Assembly: GCA_037102815.1 (NCBI GenBank)
Contig: BTPP01000002.1
Coordinates: 1,736,001 to 1,800,000, forward strand
Reading direction: 5' to 3'
From: Neurospora intermedia
Lineage: Eukaryota; Ascomycota; Sordariomycetes; Sordariales; Sordariaceae
DNA: 64,000 nucleotides
Under the pieces are notes generated by a model. The model searched no databases. It saw only the letters and a program-made list of their open reading frames with translations, and was not told where the DNA came from. The translations under genes were made by a program, and so were the position numbers. Of the stretch, positions 44,530-56,590 are shown one piece after another; position 1 is the first letter of the stretch; every line of letters begins with the position of its first letter.

Positions 44530-46715
44530 TGTCTCTCTTTTTTGGCCTCTTGGCCCTCGTATAGGTATGACCAGACCAAAGACCAAAACAAAAAGAGGCT
44601 GAAACCGGGATTGTCGTTCAAGTAAAGTAGATAGAAATAAGTCAAGCTCGGCAGCTCCAGCTCCAGCTCCTAGAATGGAGCTAGTAAAACAGACAATGTG
44701 GTGAAACGCGAAGGCCTATTTCCCACGTGCTGCTGCTGCTGTTGTCCCATTGTGGAGAGAGAGAGAGAGAAAAGGCAAGAATATCAAAAAATCTGAACAA
44801 TGGAGACAAACTGTGGTATTTGAGAATGATCACAACCATGGAGGTACAGGTAGGAAGGAGTACAGAGGAAACCATAAGGACGGCGTACACGGACGGAGAC
44901 ACGGAGAGCCGCAGAAGTAGGAAGTACTGTACTAGGTAGATCGTGTCACCGTCACTGGTGTCTGGTCTCCCAAGTCTCCCATAATATCAGGTAATCTGCG
45001 TACATACACACATCTTGATATCGAAACCGGCCTTTGCGTCGTGTGTGATCAGAAGTAACCAGCCTACCCACTTCCGTCTTCGGTATAGCTATTGTATAGA
45101 TGTCAGGCATATATGAAAGCATGGAAGCCATGTTGTCAGAAGCACAGTGTCCCTGTGCTACCCGTCTCTGCATCTCTGGGTGTATGTGCGTTCCTTGCGT
45201 GTGCAACTGTAACAAACTTCGATTGTCCCACGAGCAGCAAGGACTAGCAGCAGGTACAAAGGCCATCCAGCATCTATCTGTATGTGAGATAAAAGGGGAA
45301 TCATCGACAAGGAGAAAGGAAAGGTTGCACACCCAGAACACCCTACCCAGTATAGACAACCAAAGCCATTCGGCATCACTATCCCCATGCTCCCCGGTTA
45401 TCGCCTTTGGAGTTGTGTAAGTCCAGCTACATGGGTTCTTGAGGCGTTCAGATCTATTGTACCCATTGGGTCGTTCGCCAGGTGCATTCCATATCTCTCG
45501 AAGTGCCTGTGCCTGTGTCACTTACACAGCAGCAGCGCATATGTATGTGTAACATGTGTATAGAGAGATCCGGCTTCCTTCCTTTTGTCCTTCCTTTGCC
45601 CAAGTCTTTTGGTACTACCAAGTACCGGAAATTGAGGTATGTAGAACGTAGAACAACGGGGCAAAGCCTCCTTGAGGTAGATCGTGTTGTGATACCGTGC
45701 TTTGGCTTTATTAACTTCTTGAACTTGTGTTTCCTGGATTTGTGTAAGTCGAGAGAAGCGGCTATAAATTGACCGGGAGGATATCAGACAAATTTGATAG
45801 CGGTTCCTTTGCAAGGATGCGTAACCTGATGCGTGCCAGGTTAGCACATATCAAAGCTACTTGAACGCGAGGACCGACCCTCCTCCACCTCACAATTCTG
45901 TTACCACCAATATGCAATCGAGCATGGCCATGCCCTGAGCTGGGTGCAAAGTAGCAGCGCCTCCACCATTGCTTTGATGCCTAATTACTGTTAAGGCCCC
46001 CCCATACTACCAAGTAGCTTTGAGATGCTGAGAACCATCCCGCGCCTTACGAATTGCGTAGGTGTGTTGAGTTTGAGACCCCTGGGCAGTACGGGAGGAG
46101 GGTATTCCCATATGATGCCATGTGTAAAGTGTGTGGAAGGGACACGGATGAAACAAGACACGAGGGCTCCAGGATGTCTGGATAGTTTACACATGCGAGT
46201 AGAGCCACGTGCATCATGGCCCGGATTTGACCCTTGTAGCAGTCTGATATCGCCAGGGGCAGGCATCGCCAGACACCCAGATTCCAGCCTTATGATGTGT
46301 AGAGGACGGGAAAGAGAGGTGCGACTGGAGGATAGAAGAGCGTGACCCACATCGTCGACCTCAAAACTGTTACTCGATTCCCGGATTGACGCATATGTCA
46401 TGGGAGGGTTGCACATGTTTGCCCTGGTGAATGGTCGTAGCGGTCTGCTCTTGTTTCGAACAAACAAATGTACCTAGCCGTCCAGATATTCGGGTCGGCA
46501 TATAAGCCCATTCCGAAGTTCACCGCGAAGTTGGCTGCCATATGAAACCATATTGGGTCGACCGGGGAGATAGTCGAGATCTTAGCCAGGTAACATTCCC
46601 AAAGAGTGTGCTTCATGAGGTGAATATATCAAGGCAAATCGAAGAAGGGTATTTTTGGTGGAAGACGCACGTTTATTTACAGCATAGGATCCTGAGTAAA
46701 CCCACCTGAGAAGCC
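44530..46715. other. 2.2-kb intergenic region
   Basis: This lies between the CFEM gene start and the DHODH gene stop, both on the minus strand. The longest frames (44952-45521 and 45991-46467) open with GTG or TTG and show no domain. A short GA run lies near 44755-44770. Confidence 0.5.
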
Positions 46716-48212
46716 TTATGCCGACTTGTCAGCGAGCTTCTCCTTCATCTCGGACTTGATTCTGGTGATGGTGCCAGAACCGCCGTAGACCATGGCGGTG
46801 TACACCATGGCCACACTAGCACCAGCATTGAGAACCCTCAAGGCCTGCTCACCATTGGTGATTCCACCAGAGGCAAACAGAACCTTTTGCGCAGGGCTCT
46901 TGTCGGACTCGGACTTGAGAGCATAGCCGTCCAGCATCTTGCGGTACCTCCCAATCAAATTAACAGTGCGGTCGAAAAGGGCAGGGCCAGAGAAGCCTCC
47001 CTCCTCGTGAAGAATTTTGGGCTCGTCGTCGATCAGTTTGACGCCCTTGGGAACGATGCCGGTCCGGCGCTTGGTGGTGTTGCCGACAATGACACCGTCG
47101 ACACCGCTGTTCCACACAGCCTCCACAACACCTTCCATCTGTGTGTCATCATCCTCATCGGGCGAAACCTTGACCATGACTCTCGGCTTGGTCTTCCTCT
47201 TGGTTTGCTGGGCCGCATCCACAACCGCAGAAAGAAGCTTGGTCAAAGGTTCGGTAGCCTGCAGGTCGCGTAGGCCGGGGGTGTTGGGACTGCTGACGTT
47301 GACGACAAGGACGTCGGCATAGGGAGCGAGCTTGTCGACACAGTAGACGTAGTCGCGAATAACCGCATTGACATCCTTCTCGTCCGTCTTCTTGTTCTTG
47401 GCGATCTGAACACACAAGAGACGCCCGGGATGGAGACTGCCGGGAGGGATGCCGTCAGTGCCCTCCTCGTTCAGCACCTCGTTGTCGGTGAGGCCGACAG
47501 AGCGGGCAAATTTGCGAAGGCGTTCGCGCAGGCGGGTAGCCATGGCGTCAGCGCCGCGGGAGTTGAGACCATAGCGGTTGATCAGGCCGTCGACCGAGGG
47601 AATGCGGAAAACTCTGGGCTTGGGGTTGCCCTCCTGAGGGAAGGGAGTGCAGCCACCCACCTCGACGACACCGGCACCGAGGGCGAACAGAGGATCAGGG
47701 ATCTCGGCGTCCTTGTCGAGACCAGCAGAGATGCCGATAGGGTTGAGGAGCTGCTTGCCGAAGACATTGACCGACAAGGGGCCGTTGGGAGACTCGGGAA
47801 CCCTCTCGCGAATGTGGAGGCCAGTCTCGTAGAGGCCCTTTAGGGCGGCGGTTCCAACATGGTGGGCTTCTTCGGCATCGGGGAAGATGGTGCGAAGGAG
47901 GGGCGGAACGAGGTACTGGTGGACGGAGGCGCGCGTGTCTGTCGCGTAGTAGTAGCCGACACCGAGGACGGCAGCAAGAGCGGTGGCGTAGGCGGAGAGC
48001 TTTAGACGGCGGGAAAGGCTCGAGGGATCGACGACGGCAGCTTTGGTGGGCTCGGTGGGAGTAGCTGTGGTGGTGGCGGTGGTGGCCGTGGTCGTCGTCG
48101 GCGTTGTTGTCGAATTCGGGCGACGAGGAAAGGACTGGAATCTTGGCTTGGGCGCAAGAGGGCGAAGGGCCGCTGAGAGGGCAGATCTTGTCCGGAGGTA
48201 GGGGGCGGCCAT
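46716..48212 (-). CDS. pyr-1: Dihydroorotate dehydrogenase (quinone), mitochondrial
   Basis: A single-exon 498-residue protein starting at ATG 48212; the longer frame to 48251 begins with GTG. It carries out the fourth step of pyrimidine synthesis, oxidising dihydroorotate to orotate with quinone as acceptor, at the inner mitochondrial membrane. A basic presequence (MAAPYLRTRSALSAALRP), a Thr-rich linker and a membrane helix (about 74-90) come before the class 2 barrel. FMN-site and catalytic motifs include NPIGISAGLDKDAE, INRYGLNS, NVSSPNTPGL (catalytic base Ser near 308), VKVSPDE, FASGGI and YTAMVYGG. The symbol follows the Neurospora name for this enzyme. Confidence 0.96.
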   Translation of the reverse strand: MAAPYLRTRSALSAALRPLAPKPRFQSFPRRPNSTTTPTTTTATTATTTATPTEPTKAAVVDPSSLSRRLKLSAYATALAAVLGVGYYYATDTRASVHQYLVPPLLRTIFPDAEEAHHVGTAALKGLYETGLHIRERVPESPNGPLSVNVFGKQLLNPIGISAGLDKDAEIPDPLFALGAGVVEVGGCTPFPQEGNPKPRVFRIPSVDGLINRYGLNSRGADAMATRLRERLRKFARSVGLTDNEVLNEEGTDGIPPGSLHPGRLLCVQIAKNKKTDEKDVNAVIRDYVYCVDKLAPYADVLVVNVSSPNTPGLRDLQATEPLTKLLSAVVDAAQQTKRKTKPRVMVKVSPDEDDDTQMEGVVEAVWNSGVDGVIVGNTTKRRTGIVPKGVKLIDDEPKILHEEGGFSGPALFDRTVNLIGRYRKMLDGYALKSESDKSPAQKVLFASGGITNGEQALRVLNAGASVAMVYTAMVYGGSGTITRIKSEMKEKLADKSA

Positions 48213-48944
48213 TGTGAGGGCTGTCGAGTGTCTGCTGGACCAAGCTAACACTCACTGTTTTGGCGGAGAAGAGAGTGGAAGGTTGGCCTGTATTGAAACT
48301 CGAAGCGGGAGGAGAAGCGAGAGCCAAGCGAAGGGTGGAGTTGAACAGCGACGATTAGATGGGACGGGGACGACTCGGAGCCGGAAGCTCATGAGGTGCC
48401 TTGTCGTTCCACTTTACCGAAACTCCAGCCGCTGTCTGGTGTTTGTTGCCCGACTCAGACCACCGAGAGCGGAGGCCCCACCAATTTTGGGCTGATGTCA
48501 ACTGGAGAACAGGCGGGTACCTGACTCCACCACCACTATAATTCCCCCCTCCACCCACTGCCATGTGCCCCTGGGCTGATTGAAGATGGAATGAAGGTCG
48601 TTCCCGTCATCAGTGCCCGGGCGCCTTCTTTGGAAAACAGTTAACAATCCTTTGACACAGCATCCTGTCATCTGACTGTTCCTCCTCGTTTATTACGGTA
48701 CCATGTTCCAGTCGGAAAGAAAAAATTGAAGAAAAAAAAAACAACAAAATTGTATTCGCTCAACTGAAACGATACAGGTATCTCTATGATGTCGATGCAA
48801 CCAACAAAATCTGCCCCCAAGAACGCCGACCCATGCAATGCCCGATGTCTACAACTATGCAACCCCCCAAAATTGGCAAAATAACCACCCTTCCTCTAGC
48901 TCCCCCGGTGAAAATGCTCCCTCCTCTTATCGCTGCCGTATTCG
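48213..48944. other. DHODH promoter / Mpv17-gene 3' flank
   Basis: 732 bp with A-rich tracts near 48719-48740. No gene is supported. Confidence 0.5.
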
Positions 48945-49869
48945 CTAATTCGCAGCCGCCATCGCCATCTCTGGTCGCGTCGAGAGCTCTACCTGTCGCG
49001 CCTTCAACTGGGTGGGTTCCGCTTCCATCGCTTTTGCCGCCAGCGCCGGCGCCGCTTGTTCGATCGCCTTCCCATCCTCGGCCCTCCGATTCAAGAAACT
49101 CAGATACGTCTGCCACCCAACCGCGACCACACCCGCAAACAGCGACCGGTACTCCATCGGGATGAACGTGAAGCTGAATGCCGTCACGGCCGGCCAGAGC
49201 TTGCACGAGTTGACAAAGCTCACGGGTACCGTGACCCGGATGCGCTCCACGATATCCTTCCAGCTCTCGCCCGCGAGAAAGGCCTGCATGCCGAAGAAGT
49301 ACGAGTTGAAGATCGGGGTGAAGCAGAGCTGGTTGACCACCACCTTGGTGCCCAGCGAGAGGATGCGCGACGAGTAATTAAAGTTGTTGGACAACCACAA
49401 CGTCCTGCGGGCGCAAACCAAAACACGTCAGTCTTCATGATCCCTCTCTGGTCGCATCATCGCATGTACAAGACAAGACAAAAACATAGAGGAGGGCTTG
49501 CGCCTACCATCGGAAACTGGGAATCGACGATATCGACCCGATAATCAACGACCGCCCCGTCCGCTTGGGATCATAGTCCTTCCCGCCCATCCTCTGCGCC
49601 GAAATATCAGAAAAGAAGTAGATGACCAACGACGTGGCCACCTGGGTGGTGTATGGTCTCTTGCGCTGGGCGCGCGCATATGCGAAGGCTGCCCTCGTCA
49701 AAGGCCCGAGTCGCTGCCAGAAGGGAAGGTTAGGGACATTGCCCGGTGTTGGGATCTGCTCGCCGGCCGTAGGAGGTTTGGTTGAGTATTGCGCCCGGCG
49801 CTGGCGGACATGGCGAAGAAACTCGACTTTGCGCCGAAGTACCGCCCGAAGTAGTGAGTCGGCTGCCAT
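48945..49869 (-). CDS. Mpv17/PMP22-family membrane protein (Sym1-like)
   Basis: Exons 49508-49869 and 48945-49404 encode 273 residues from ATG 49869. The splice forms SFRWTLWLSNNFNYSS, matching the conserved N-F-N-Y-S block. The family core is clear: WP at 191-192, IPMEYR at 202-207 and WQTYLS at 218-223, preceded by hydrophobic helices. The N-terminus is basic (LRRKVEFLRHVRQRRAQYS), which suits mitochondrial targeting. Yeast Sym1 and mammalian Mpv17 form inner-membrane channels important under stress, while PMP22 is peroxisomal. Mitochondria are the better guess here. The Ala/Glu-rich C-terminal tail is longer than usual. Confidence 0.92.
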
Positions 49870-50759
49870 GCTGCTGCTGTTCTGTTTATGATAGGTATGG
49901 TATCTGTGTCGCCCGATGTCGCTCGTTCGTGGTGTGATCTCTTCTCTAGTTCTAGCAGTGCTCGCTTTTCGATATTCGCATCGCAGAGTCTCTAAACGCA
50001 ACAGGAAGAAGAGGTAAGGAAAAAGAAACCTCAAAGTGACTCGAACAAAGCGAACAACGGCTTGTTACGGCCTGGTCAAGGGAGCCCGATCCAGTGACAA
50101 GGCGCACTAGTTAAGACCTCCTCCCCCAGATGACAGGATCCACGAGATCTTTTAGCTGACCCACTTTAGGGGGACCGGCGTCGCCCTAAAGATGTTCGAT
50201 GGCATGTACCTCTATGCCCTGAAATGTATGGCAAGGTACATCCACTGCCCCAAATTGCCCGGATGATGCTCGCCCCTATTTTTGCCTTGTTGTTCCCTGA
50301 ATTCCGGGCCGCTCAGGGGCTCCCGTCTGTGCTGTCTGTGCGGATTTGCCAGGTCAAGAACCGCTGGAATGTCTCTATTTCGCCTCGCTGTCACAGCGTC
50401 TCCAGCAACGTGGTTGGGCGTGAACGGTCCTCAAAGGGTCAAAAGGGGGCAAACAAGACACACAATGTCAACATTGGGCTAGCCAGTCACGCAATCAAGG
50501 CCGCAGCAACGGTCACACCAGCACATGTTTTAACTGCGGGAGGGTACTCAGGCAGGTGATGTGGAAAAAGGTCCGGACACTCGCTCTGTCCAGATTCCAT
50601 GGTATAAACATGTCCGAACTTCCATGTTTCCACACGACCTGCCAGGCAAGTCTGTATATACAAAAAACAAAAACAAAGACAAAAGCAAAACAGACACTAC
50701 CAGAAAAAAAATATACTTCGCTGGGAAACCGCTTGGTGAAAACCCAGATCCCACTTGGG
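49870..50759. other. Promoter region of the Mpv17 gene and spacer
   Basis: About 0.9 kb of unique-looking sequence between the Mpv17 gene start and the SINE-like unit. Short frames only. Confidence 0.45.
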
Positions 50760-50992
50760 ATTCGCTGTTGGTTAGTAATACTCGCTATATGTTAGACGCT
50801 ATATGTTAGTCGCTATGGGTTAGTAATGCTCGCTGTTCGCTATTGGTTAGTGATACTCGCTCGTTCGCTGTCGGTTAGTGATGCTCGCTCGTTCGCTGTT
50901 GGTTAGTGATGCTCGCTCGTTAGGTTCGCTCGGGATAAAGATACTCGCTAGATGTTTCGCTGTAGATAAGTTATATTCGCTATGGAAAATCT
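50760..50992. repeat. 28-bp tandem repeats (TTCGCT..GGTTAGTGATGCTCGCTCG type)
   Basis: Three near-perfect 28-bp units at about 50836-50919 are flanked on both sides by more diverged or shortened copies sharing CTCGCT and GGTTAGTxAT. Copies at the edges are degenerate, as expected for an ageing minisatellite or SINE tail. Confidence 0.8.
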
Positions 50993-51157
50993 ACGCTAAG
51001 ATAGAGGTGAGTACTCACCATGGGAGAGTGCCTAGGACGTGCCCAGACATCTCTCCCATAGTAAAGTTTGGCGAAAAGTTGCCCTCGACGAGAATCGAAC
51101 GGATGACCTCGAGGTTGAGCACCCAAGGAAGGTGCAACCCACGTGGCCGCTCCGGCA
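50760..51157 (-). mobile_element. Candidate tRNA-derived SINE-like unit
   Basis: Read on the minus strand. The head (51157-51079) has a tRNA-like sequence with an A-box-like CGGCCACGTGG, a perfect 5-bp anticodon-type stem GCACC/GGTGC around a 7-nt loop with CCT in the anticodon place, and a B-box-like CGTTCGATTCT. Acceptor and T stems do not pair well, so it is not a working tRNA. A body of about 85 bp follows, with a 14-bp palindrome (51006-51019) and a 9-bp inverted repeat (51020-51028 with 51051-51059). The tail (50992-50760) consists of short repeats of about 28 bp. Head, body and repeat tail is SINE layout. A decayed tRNA beside an unrelated minisatellite is the alternative. Confidence 0.45.
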
Positions 51158-51523
51158 GTAAACCGTTTCTGGCTGTTGTTACCTACTCAGCATAACGCTA
51201 AACCTAAATAGGCAAATTCGAATCTCTTCCCCACACAAACAGCTGGGTTCGGATGAACGGTTGTCGTGCTCAATGCTAGCCGGATGCTTGTGACATTTGT
51301 TTCATCTTGTCGACAAGTGTTCACAAGAAGATGAGATCGCGATTGCCAATTTGCGACAACAAGGCTTGATCATAATGCTCATATTATTATCATTAACCAC
51401 GTAAATCTCTATTCTGTCATCCTCCAATGTACCAAAACGGCCATTCCGAGGTTGGGTATCTAGCTCCTTCCTGTCTTTCCATCCCGTTCCTTCCGTTCTA
51501 ATCCCTTCCAACTTCATCTCATC
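51158..51523. other. Spacer right of the SINE-like unit
   Basis: 366 bp downstream of the UNC93-like gene stop. No gene is seen. Confidence 0.45.
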
Positions 51524-53250
51524 TTACTTCAGCTCATAAACCGGCGGCTGCACTCCATACCCTTCCTTTCCATCCGTAGTAGAACCAAAGGCAGCCACCA
51601 CAGACCCCTCGATGCTCGCCTCCTTAGCGGCAGCCGCGGCAACGGCAATAATACCCTGCGATTCACCATCAGACGTAGTAGAGGTAGAGGTAGGAGTGGA
51701 ACCACCATCCTCCCCCTCCAACTTCCGCAAATTTACCGGCCTCTCCGGCACCATACACACCACCGCCGACGTCGCCGGGATCGTAAACCCAAACATGGCA
51801 AACGCAATAATCAGGTTGACCATGGGCGCGACCTGCGCCGCGCCAATTCCAAACGCCAAGCACGAGCCCACGCTCTCAAAACTTCTCACAATCCCCACCG
51901 CCAATCCCAACGTCTCGAGATCGTCGAAAAAGGCACCGATAAGCCAGTACACAAACATGTAGTGACTTTCGTTGAGGAACCGGAGAATGACCATGGACGC
52001 GAACCCGCGGCCGAAGCCGGGGTGGTTGGCCCAGTCGAGCGTGATCGGGGTCCCTGCCGCTTTCAGGTCGCCGTACAACTTCTCGTTGGCCGTTTGCCAG
52101 CCAAAGGTTCCTAGCATGAGAATAACAAAAAAGGCCCAGGTGAGTCGGGCGACGGTCGGGCGCGAGAGGGATTGGCGGTCGTAGAACCAGCCCCAGAAGA
52201 TGTTGGCGGCCGTGGCGACGATGCCGGAAACGAGGGAGCCGAGGGTGCGGGAGCGGACGGAGAAGCTGTTGGTGGCGGGGTGTTAGTTCTGACCACTCTA
52301 GGTAAGATCGAGGGGAGATGGATAACCTACTACTTGGTCATATAAATCCCCAGATACGTGCTATTCCACTGAAACCCAATCAGGATCGGCACCAGCAGGT
52401 ACATCTGCCTCCTTTTAAACAGACTCCAAATCTTCTTGAACTCCCCTTTGACCGTCTTATTCAACGTCGGATCTTTCAAGAGTCTCGTCCCATCCGCCTT
52501 GATCACCTTGTGCGGCGACGACACCAGCAACGCAAACGGCAACCCAAGACACTGCAGCGCAATCAGCACCAGGTACGTGGTATACCCGACTTTGCCCCTG
52601 CCTTCCTTCTTCACGTTGAGCGAAAGCTGGATCGAGGCGCCAATCAGCTGGCCCAGCTCGCGCAGACCCAGCCAGATGCCCGTGAACTTGCCGCGGTCCT
52701 TGATGTCGGCGTAGCCGAGCGCGATGGCGCCCTCGGAGGCCCATAAGGCGGAGGCGGCGATGCCGCAGAGAGCGCCGCCGAAGAGAACGAACCATTCGGT
52801 TCCGTACCGGTTGTTGACGTAGAGCGAGGCGGAGTAAGGGGCGTAGCCGAGGGTGCCGATGATGAGAACCCATTTGATGCCGATCTTGTTGGAGAGGATG
52901 GAGAAGAGGGAACAGCCGAAGACCATGATGCTATTTGGGTGTTAGTCTTCGGGAACATGTGACTAAGGGGAAAGGAGAGAAAAGGAGACATACCCAAAAG
53001 TCAAAGAGTTCGATCCGTTGACCAAGTACGGCTCCTGCGCACCGCCGGCACCCGTGCTGTTGAGGGCATTCCAGACACCGGGCTGGGTGAAGGAGATGAG
53101 GCCGACCATGATGACGTTAAACATAGGGCTGCGGTACCATCGAGTGAACTTCGATACCGGCTTGGTTATCTGCTCGTCAGCGCCTTCTGACCCCGTCGTC
53201 GAGACGGGGCCGAGCTCGACCTTTGTTTCCTTGTTATCTGTCGAGGACAT
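51524..53250 (-). CDS. UNC93-like (DUF895) major-facilitator membrane protein
   Basis: Exons 52994-53250, 52334-52930 and 51524-52265 encode 531 residues. The second intron uses a weaker donor, GTAGTA, but the junction MTNFSVRSRTLGS fits the family. After a charged N-terminal tail, RSPMFNVIMVGLISFTQPG opens the first of about 11 hydrophobic segments. IGTLGYAPYSASLY, GWFYDRQSLSRPT and LNESHYMFVYWLIGAFF match the fungal UNC-93-like group. The C-terminal tail is hydrophilic with Thr/Ser repeats and a polyalanine stretch. Fungal members are uncharacterised transporters; substrate and membrane are unknown. It is the last gene before the RIP-mutated block. Confidence 0.88.
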
Positions 53251-53954
53251 CTTGTCTACCTAGGTACCTTCCAGTGGTTGGTTGGTCCTATGGGCTGGAG
53301 GACTTCAAGGTTTCAAACAACAACAAGAAGATCCAGAGGGCAATTCCGGTCTTTCATCACACACACACATCCAAAACCACCGGGACCTCGCCCGTCTTTA
53401 TGTATGTGATTATTCCACATCCCACACATCCTACACATCCCACATGGGGATATCTCCGCGTCTCCATCTTCCATGGCGATAACGACGGGCAAGATGACTG
53501 GGCTGAATGCGGAACCCTTTTAGCTTTCATTGCCTTGCATACACTACACATTGCATAGGTAGGGACCGCAATGTGACTCTACACTACATCACATAGTGAA
53601 GCGCGAAAGTGGAGGAGGAGGCCAGAACTTTGACAGCCCTCCCCTCCCTCGACCTCGACCTCGGTTACGATTGCTGGTTTTTTTCTCCCTCTCTTTTGGC
53701 TCGTTTCCAAGACGGACAATTCGTCAAAATGGGTGGAAATTGTCGATGATCCCCACGCGAAGCGGATTGTGTGGGGGCCATGAGGGGGGCATAAAACGAG
53801 ATTGATTGATACATACCCTCCCCATCCTGACCCTTCCGTTCTGCGGCGCGAGTCGTGGTCGTTGGCTTGGTGGTGTACATAGTCAACTTTTTGTACACTA
53901 CACTACACTATACTATAGTAGTATAATAGTAGCGAATAACCTCAAAAAGGGGTT
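53251..53954. other. UNC93-gene promoter and edge of the AT-rich block
   Basis: 704 bp of normal composition with a CACATCC-type repeat near 53409-53440 and a CACTA/TATAG-rich stretch at 53893-53932, just before the transposon. Confidence 0.5.
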
Positions 53955-54170
53955 TACTCGTCAGGTCTACAAAATCGACCGTCAGACTAGCGGGCGAGCC
54001 ACTAGTCAGGGACATTGATTCGTACATGGACATTGATTCGTACATGAAACTGGGGGTACCTCCCCACACCGCCATTTTACTAGCAAATGAAAGTAGATCT
54101 GGTCAATAGCATATTTTTTTAGTTGCATACAACCCATTTTCCCGCACTACCCAACACTCTGGATGTACAC

Positions 54171-54210
54171 CACCCATTTGCACTCATTTGCACCCATTTG
54201 CACCCATTTA
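54171..54210. repeat. 10-bp subterminal tandem repeat, 4 copies
   Basis: Four exact-length units of CACYCATTTR at 54171, 54181, 54191 and 54201, about 85 bp inside the left TIR. No matching set is readable on the mutated right side. Confidence 0.9.
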
Positions 54211-54403
54211 CACTCAAACCGCTCGTACTCTAAAATGCCTACTTGAATTAATAATATCGATTATTATACCCATATTTACGTACAATCGGTCTTAATTATA
54301 CTCAAACCCCCTTATTTAATCCCTCTATCTCCCTACTGTATTGCCTCCCTCTATCTCGCCGTCGGACTACCCTCTCGTCGCTACATCCCCTATCTATCAC
54401 GCT

Positions 54404-56590
54404 ATGCCTCGTCAACCCCGTAAATCCGACAACAGCTCCCCACAGCCTAATCCGACGCTTATTGACTTAACTTCTAATACTTAAAACATCGTCGGTAATA
54501 CATTAGAAACGCTCCCTATAGAGGGTAGAATCCAAGCGGCCGTAAAGGCATTTTAGAACAATAGATTCAAAACTATAGTAGATGTAGCAAAGGTATTTCG
54601 AGTTCTATATAAACAAATCGTAGGCCGCTGTAAGGGGGTATAGCTAAAGTTAGAAAATGGGAGTAACTATACGCTATTGACTAGGGAGGAAGATCTTACT
54701 ATATATACTTAGATTAATATGCAAATATCTATTAGTAAGTACTCAACTCTACCGTTGTAGAATTAAGCTAACTATACTTTACAAGGATCGAGATAAATCC
54801 CTAGCGGTTAGCTTTAATTATAATTATATTAATAAGATTAAATTGTAACGACGGTAGTAATACTTCTATACTTCGTACCTCAACCGTATAGGTATAGCGC
54901 TATTTACAAAGAGGCGCCTTTTATAATATACGTACTAAATTAATAGTATAGGTTCGAAAAATATTATAAATTAGAATAAACATCGAGGAAGTCTTTTATC
55001 TATTTAATAATACTATTACTAAATATAACGTTAAATTAAACAACGTTTAGAATAGTAATAAGTCTAGTTTTAGAATTAGTATATTAAATAAAGCCTATTA
55101 TATATAAATTTATATTAAGATAACCAAAATCCAATTAATTAACCTTGATTAGAGAGTTCTTATTACTATCCTTAAGGCCGTCTCTACATCTAGTCGGACC
55201 ATACCCCCCTTCGTCTTACTCCCTAGTATTAATATTATATACAAGCATATTAACAATTCCCTTAAAGACGGGATAATAATTGCCGCCTCTCTACGAGGGT
55301 ATATAAATAACTAGTATATACTAGACTAATTCAAATACTAGGAGGAGCACTTACGCCTGCTTAATAAAGAGGAGAGGAGAATCTTAATACTAAATAACTA
55401 TAGTAATTATTATACTATTAAATTTCACGAGCAATATAAGCGGAATTATATTACCCTCTTCCTCTTACCTCCTTATTTAACCTACTTTCTTTAACCTTTC
55501 GACGTCGGGATATTTCAGATTTATAAGTACTTTTATTAAATTAATATACGTAAGAAGCTTACTTTTAATAATATTAATTATACTAAATTAGACTTTCTAA
55601 ATAGCCTTAAATATATATATAGGAGGGTAATAAAAAGAAAGAATATTTACTCTACTTAGAAGCGTACCAGTTTAAGTCCCTTCAACCCCAATTTAATACT
55701 ATTAAACCTTTATAATTCCTTAACCTTATTAACTAACGACGAATATATTAAGTAGAAGCGAGGGTATATTATTCGTCTTATAGAGTAGGGGATTATTAAT
55801 TTTAGTTTTGAAAAAGAAGTAACGGTATTTTATATACTAGGAGAGCCCGCCAGCGATATTAGCATACTAAACAATCCTCCTATTGTAATTAATCCTACTC
55901 TAATAGAGCTATCTATACTAAAAAACAAAGTCTATACTATTAAAGACTAGAATAGTGCAATAACCCCAGCACTCAACCTTCCTACTATTAAAGAATATAG
56001 CGAATATATTAATTAACGGCTATCGTTTATAATTAAGGGTAATTGCACTATTTCACCTATAGTCTTATATATATTAACTAAGAGAGACAAAACTAGTAAT
56101 ACTCTTAATTTAGTAGCTATAAGGGAGGTTGAACTTAAACGTAAGCGTAAAGAAGAAGTAGTTAAGGAAGTATTGTATAATTTACATAATATTAACCGCT
56201 TATTAAAATATAGTAGTGCTATTATTGTTGGAGATAGTCGATTACATATTATAATAAATGAATATTATCGTATAATTCTCAATATAAAAGAGGACGAACG
56301 TATTTATACTCGAAAGCTTTAATAAGAGTAGACTACATTAAGAGTATAAATTAGTAGGTTTATTTCTATTCAAAGGACGTAGATAAGCAATAAGAAATTA
56401 CAATTACGGGTTCTTAAAACCTTTAGAAAAAAGATTAAAGAGTTTGTAATACTATATAAGGTATAATTTATTAATAAAAATTAGCTAATTAATAAATATT
56501 ATAAAGAGAAAGTACGGCGTTAGAATTACTTTTAATTATAATGAGAGATAGTTATTAGTAATAAGGTTGAAAAATTAGGGGGTTAAAGGA
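54404..56590 (+). pseudogene. Degraded Fot1/pogo transposase
   Basis: One plus-strand frame from ATG 54404 (MPRQPRKSDNSS) can be followed for about 700 codons, with frequent TAA/TAG codons at expected Gln and Trp positions. Recognisable parts are an N-terminal helix-turn-helix (RIQAAVKAF then NNRFKTIVDVAKVF, about 54520-54600), the first DDE block near 55050 (now NSNKSSFRIS, where the family has a MDExGF pattern), and a C-terminal DDE block near 55460 (LPPYLTYF, stop, PFDVGIF). A basic stretch (KRKRKEEVVKE) and a coiled-coil-like tail follow. The 3' end is approximate. Confidence 0.75.

Noticed and set aside
44952-45521. 189-codon minus-strand ORF
   Set aside because: It opens with GTG and has no recognisable domain or coding bias.
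48213-48251. N-terminal extension of dihydroorotate dehydrogenase
   Set aside because: The longer frame begins with GTG; ATG 48212 gives a normal mitochondrial presequence.
51079-51157. Functional tRNA-Arg(CCU) on the minus strand
   Set aside because: The anticodon stem is perfect but acceptor and T stems do not pair, so it is treated as a tRNA-derived relic.
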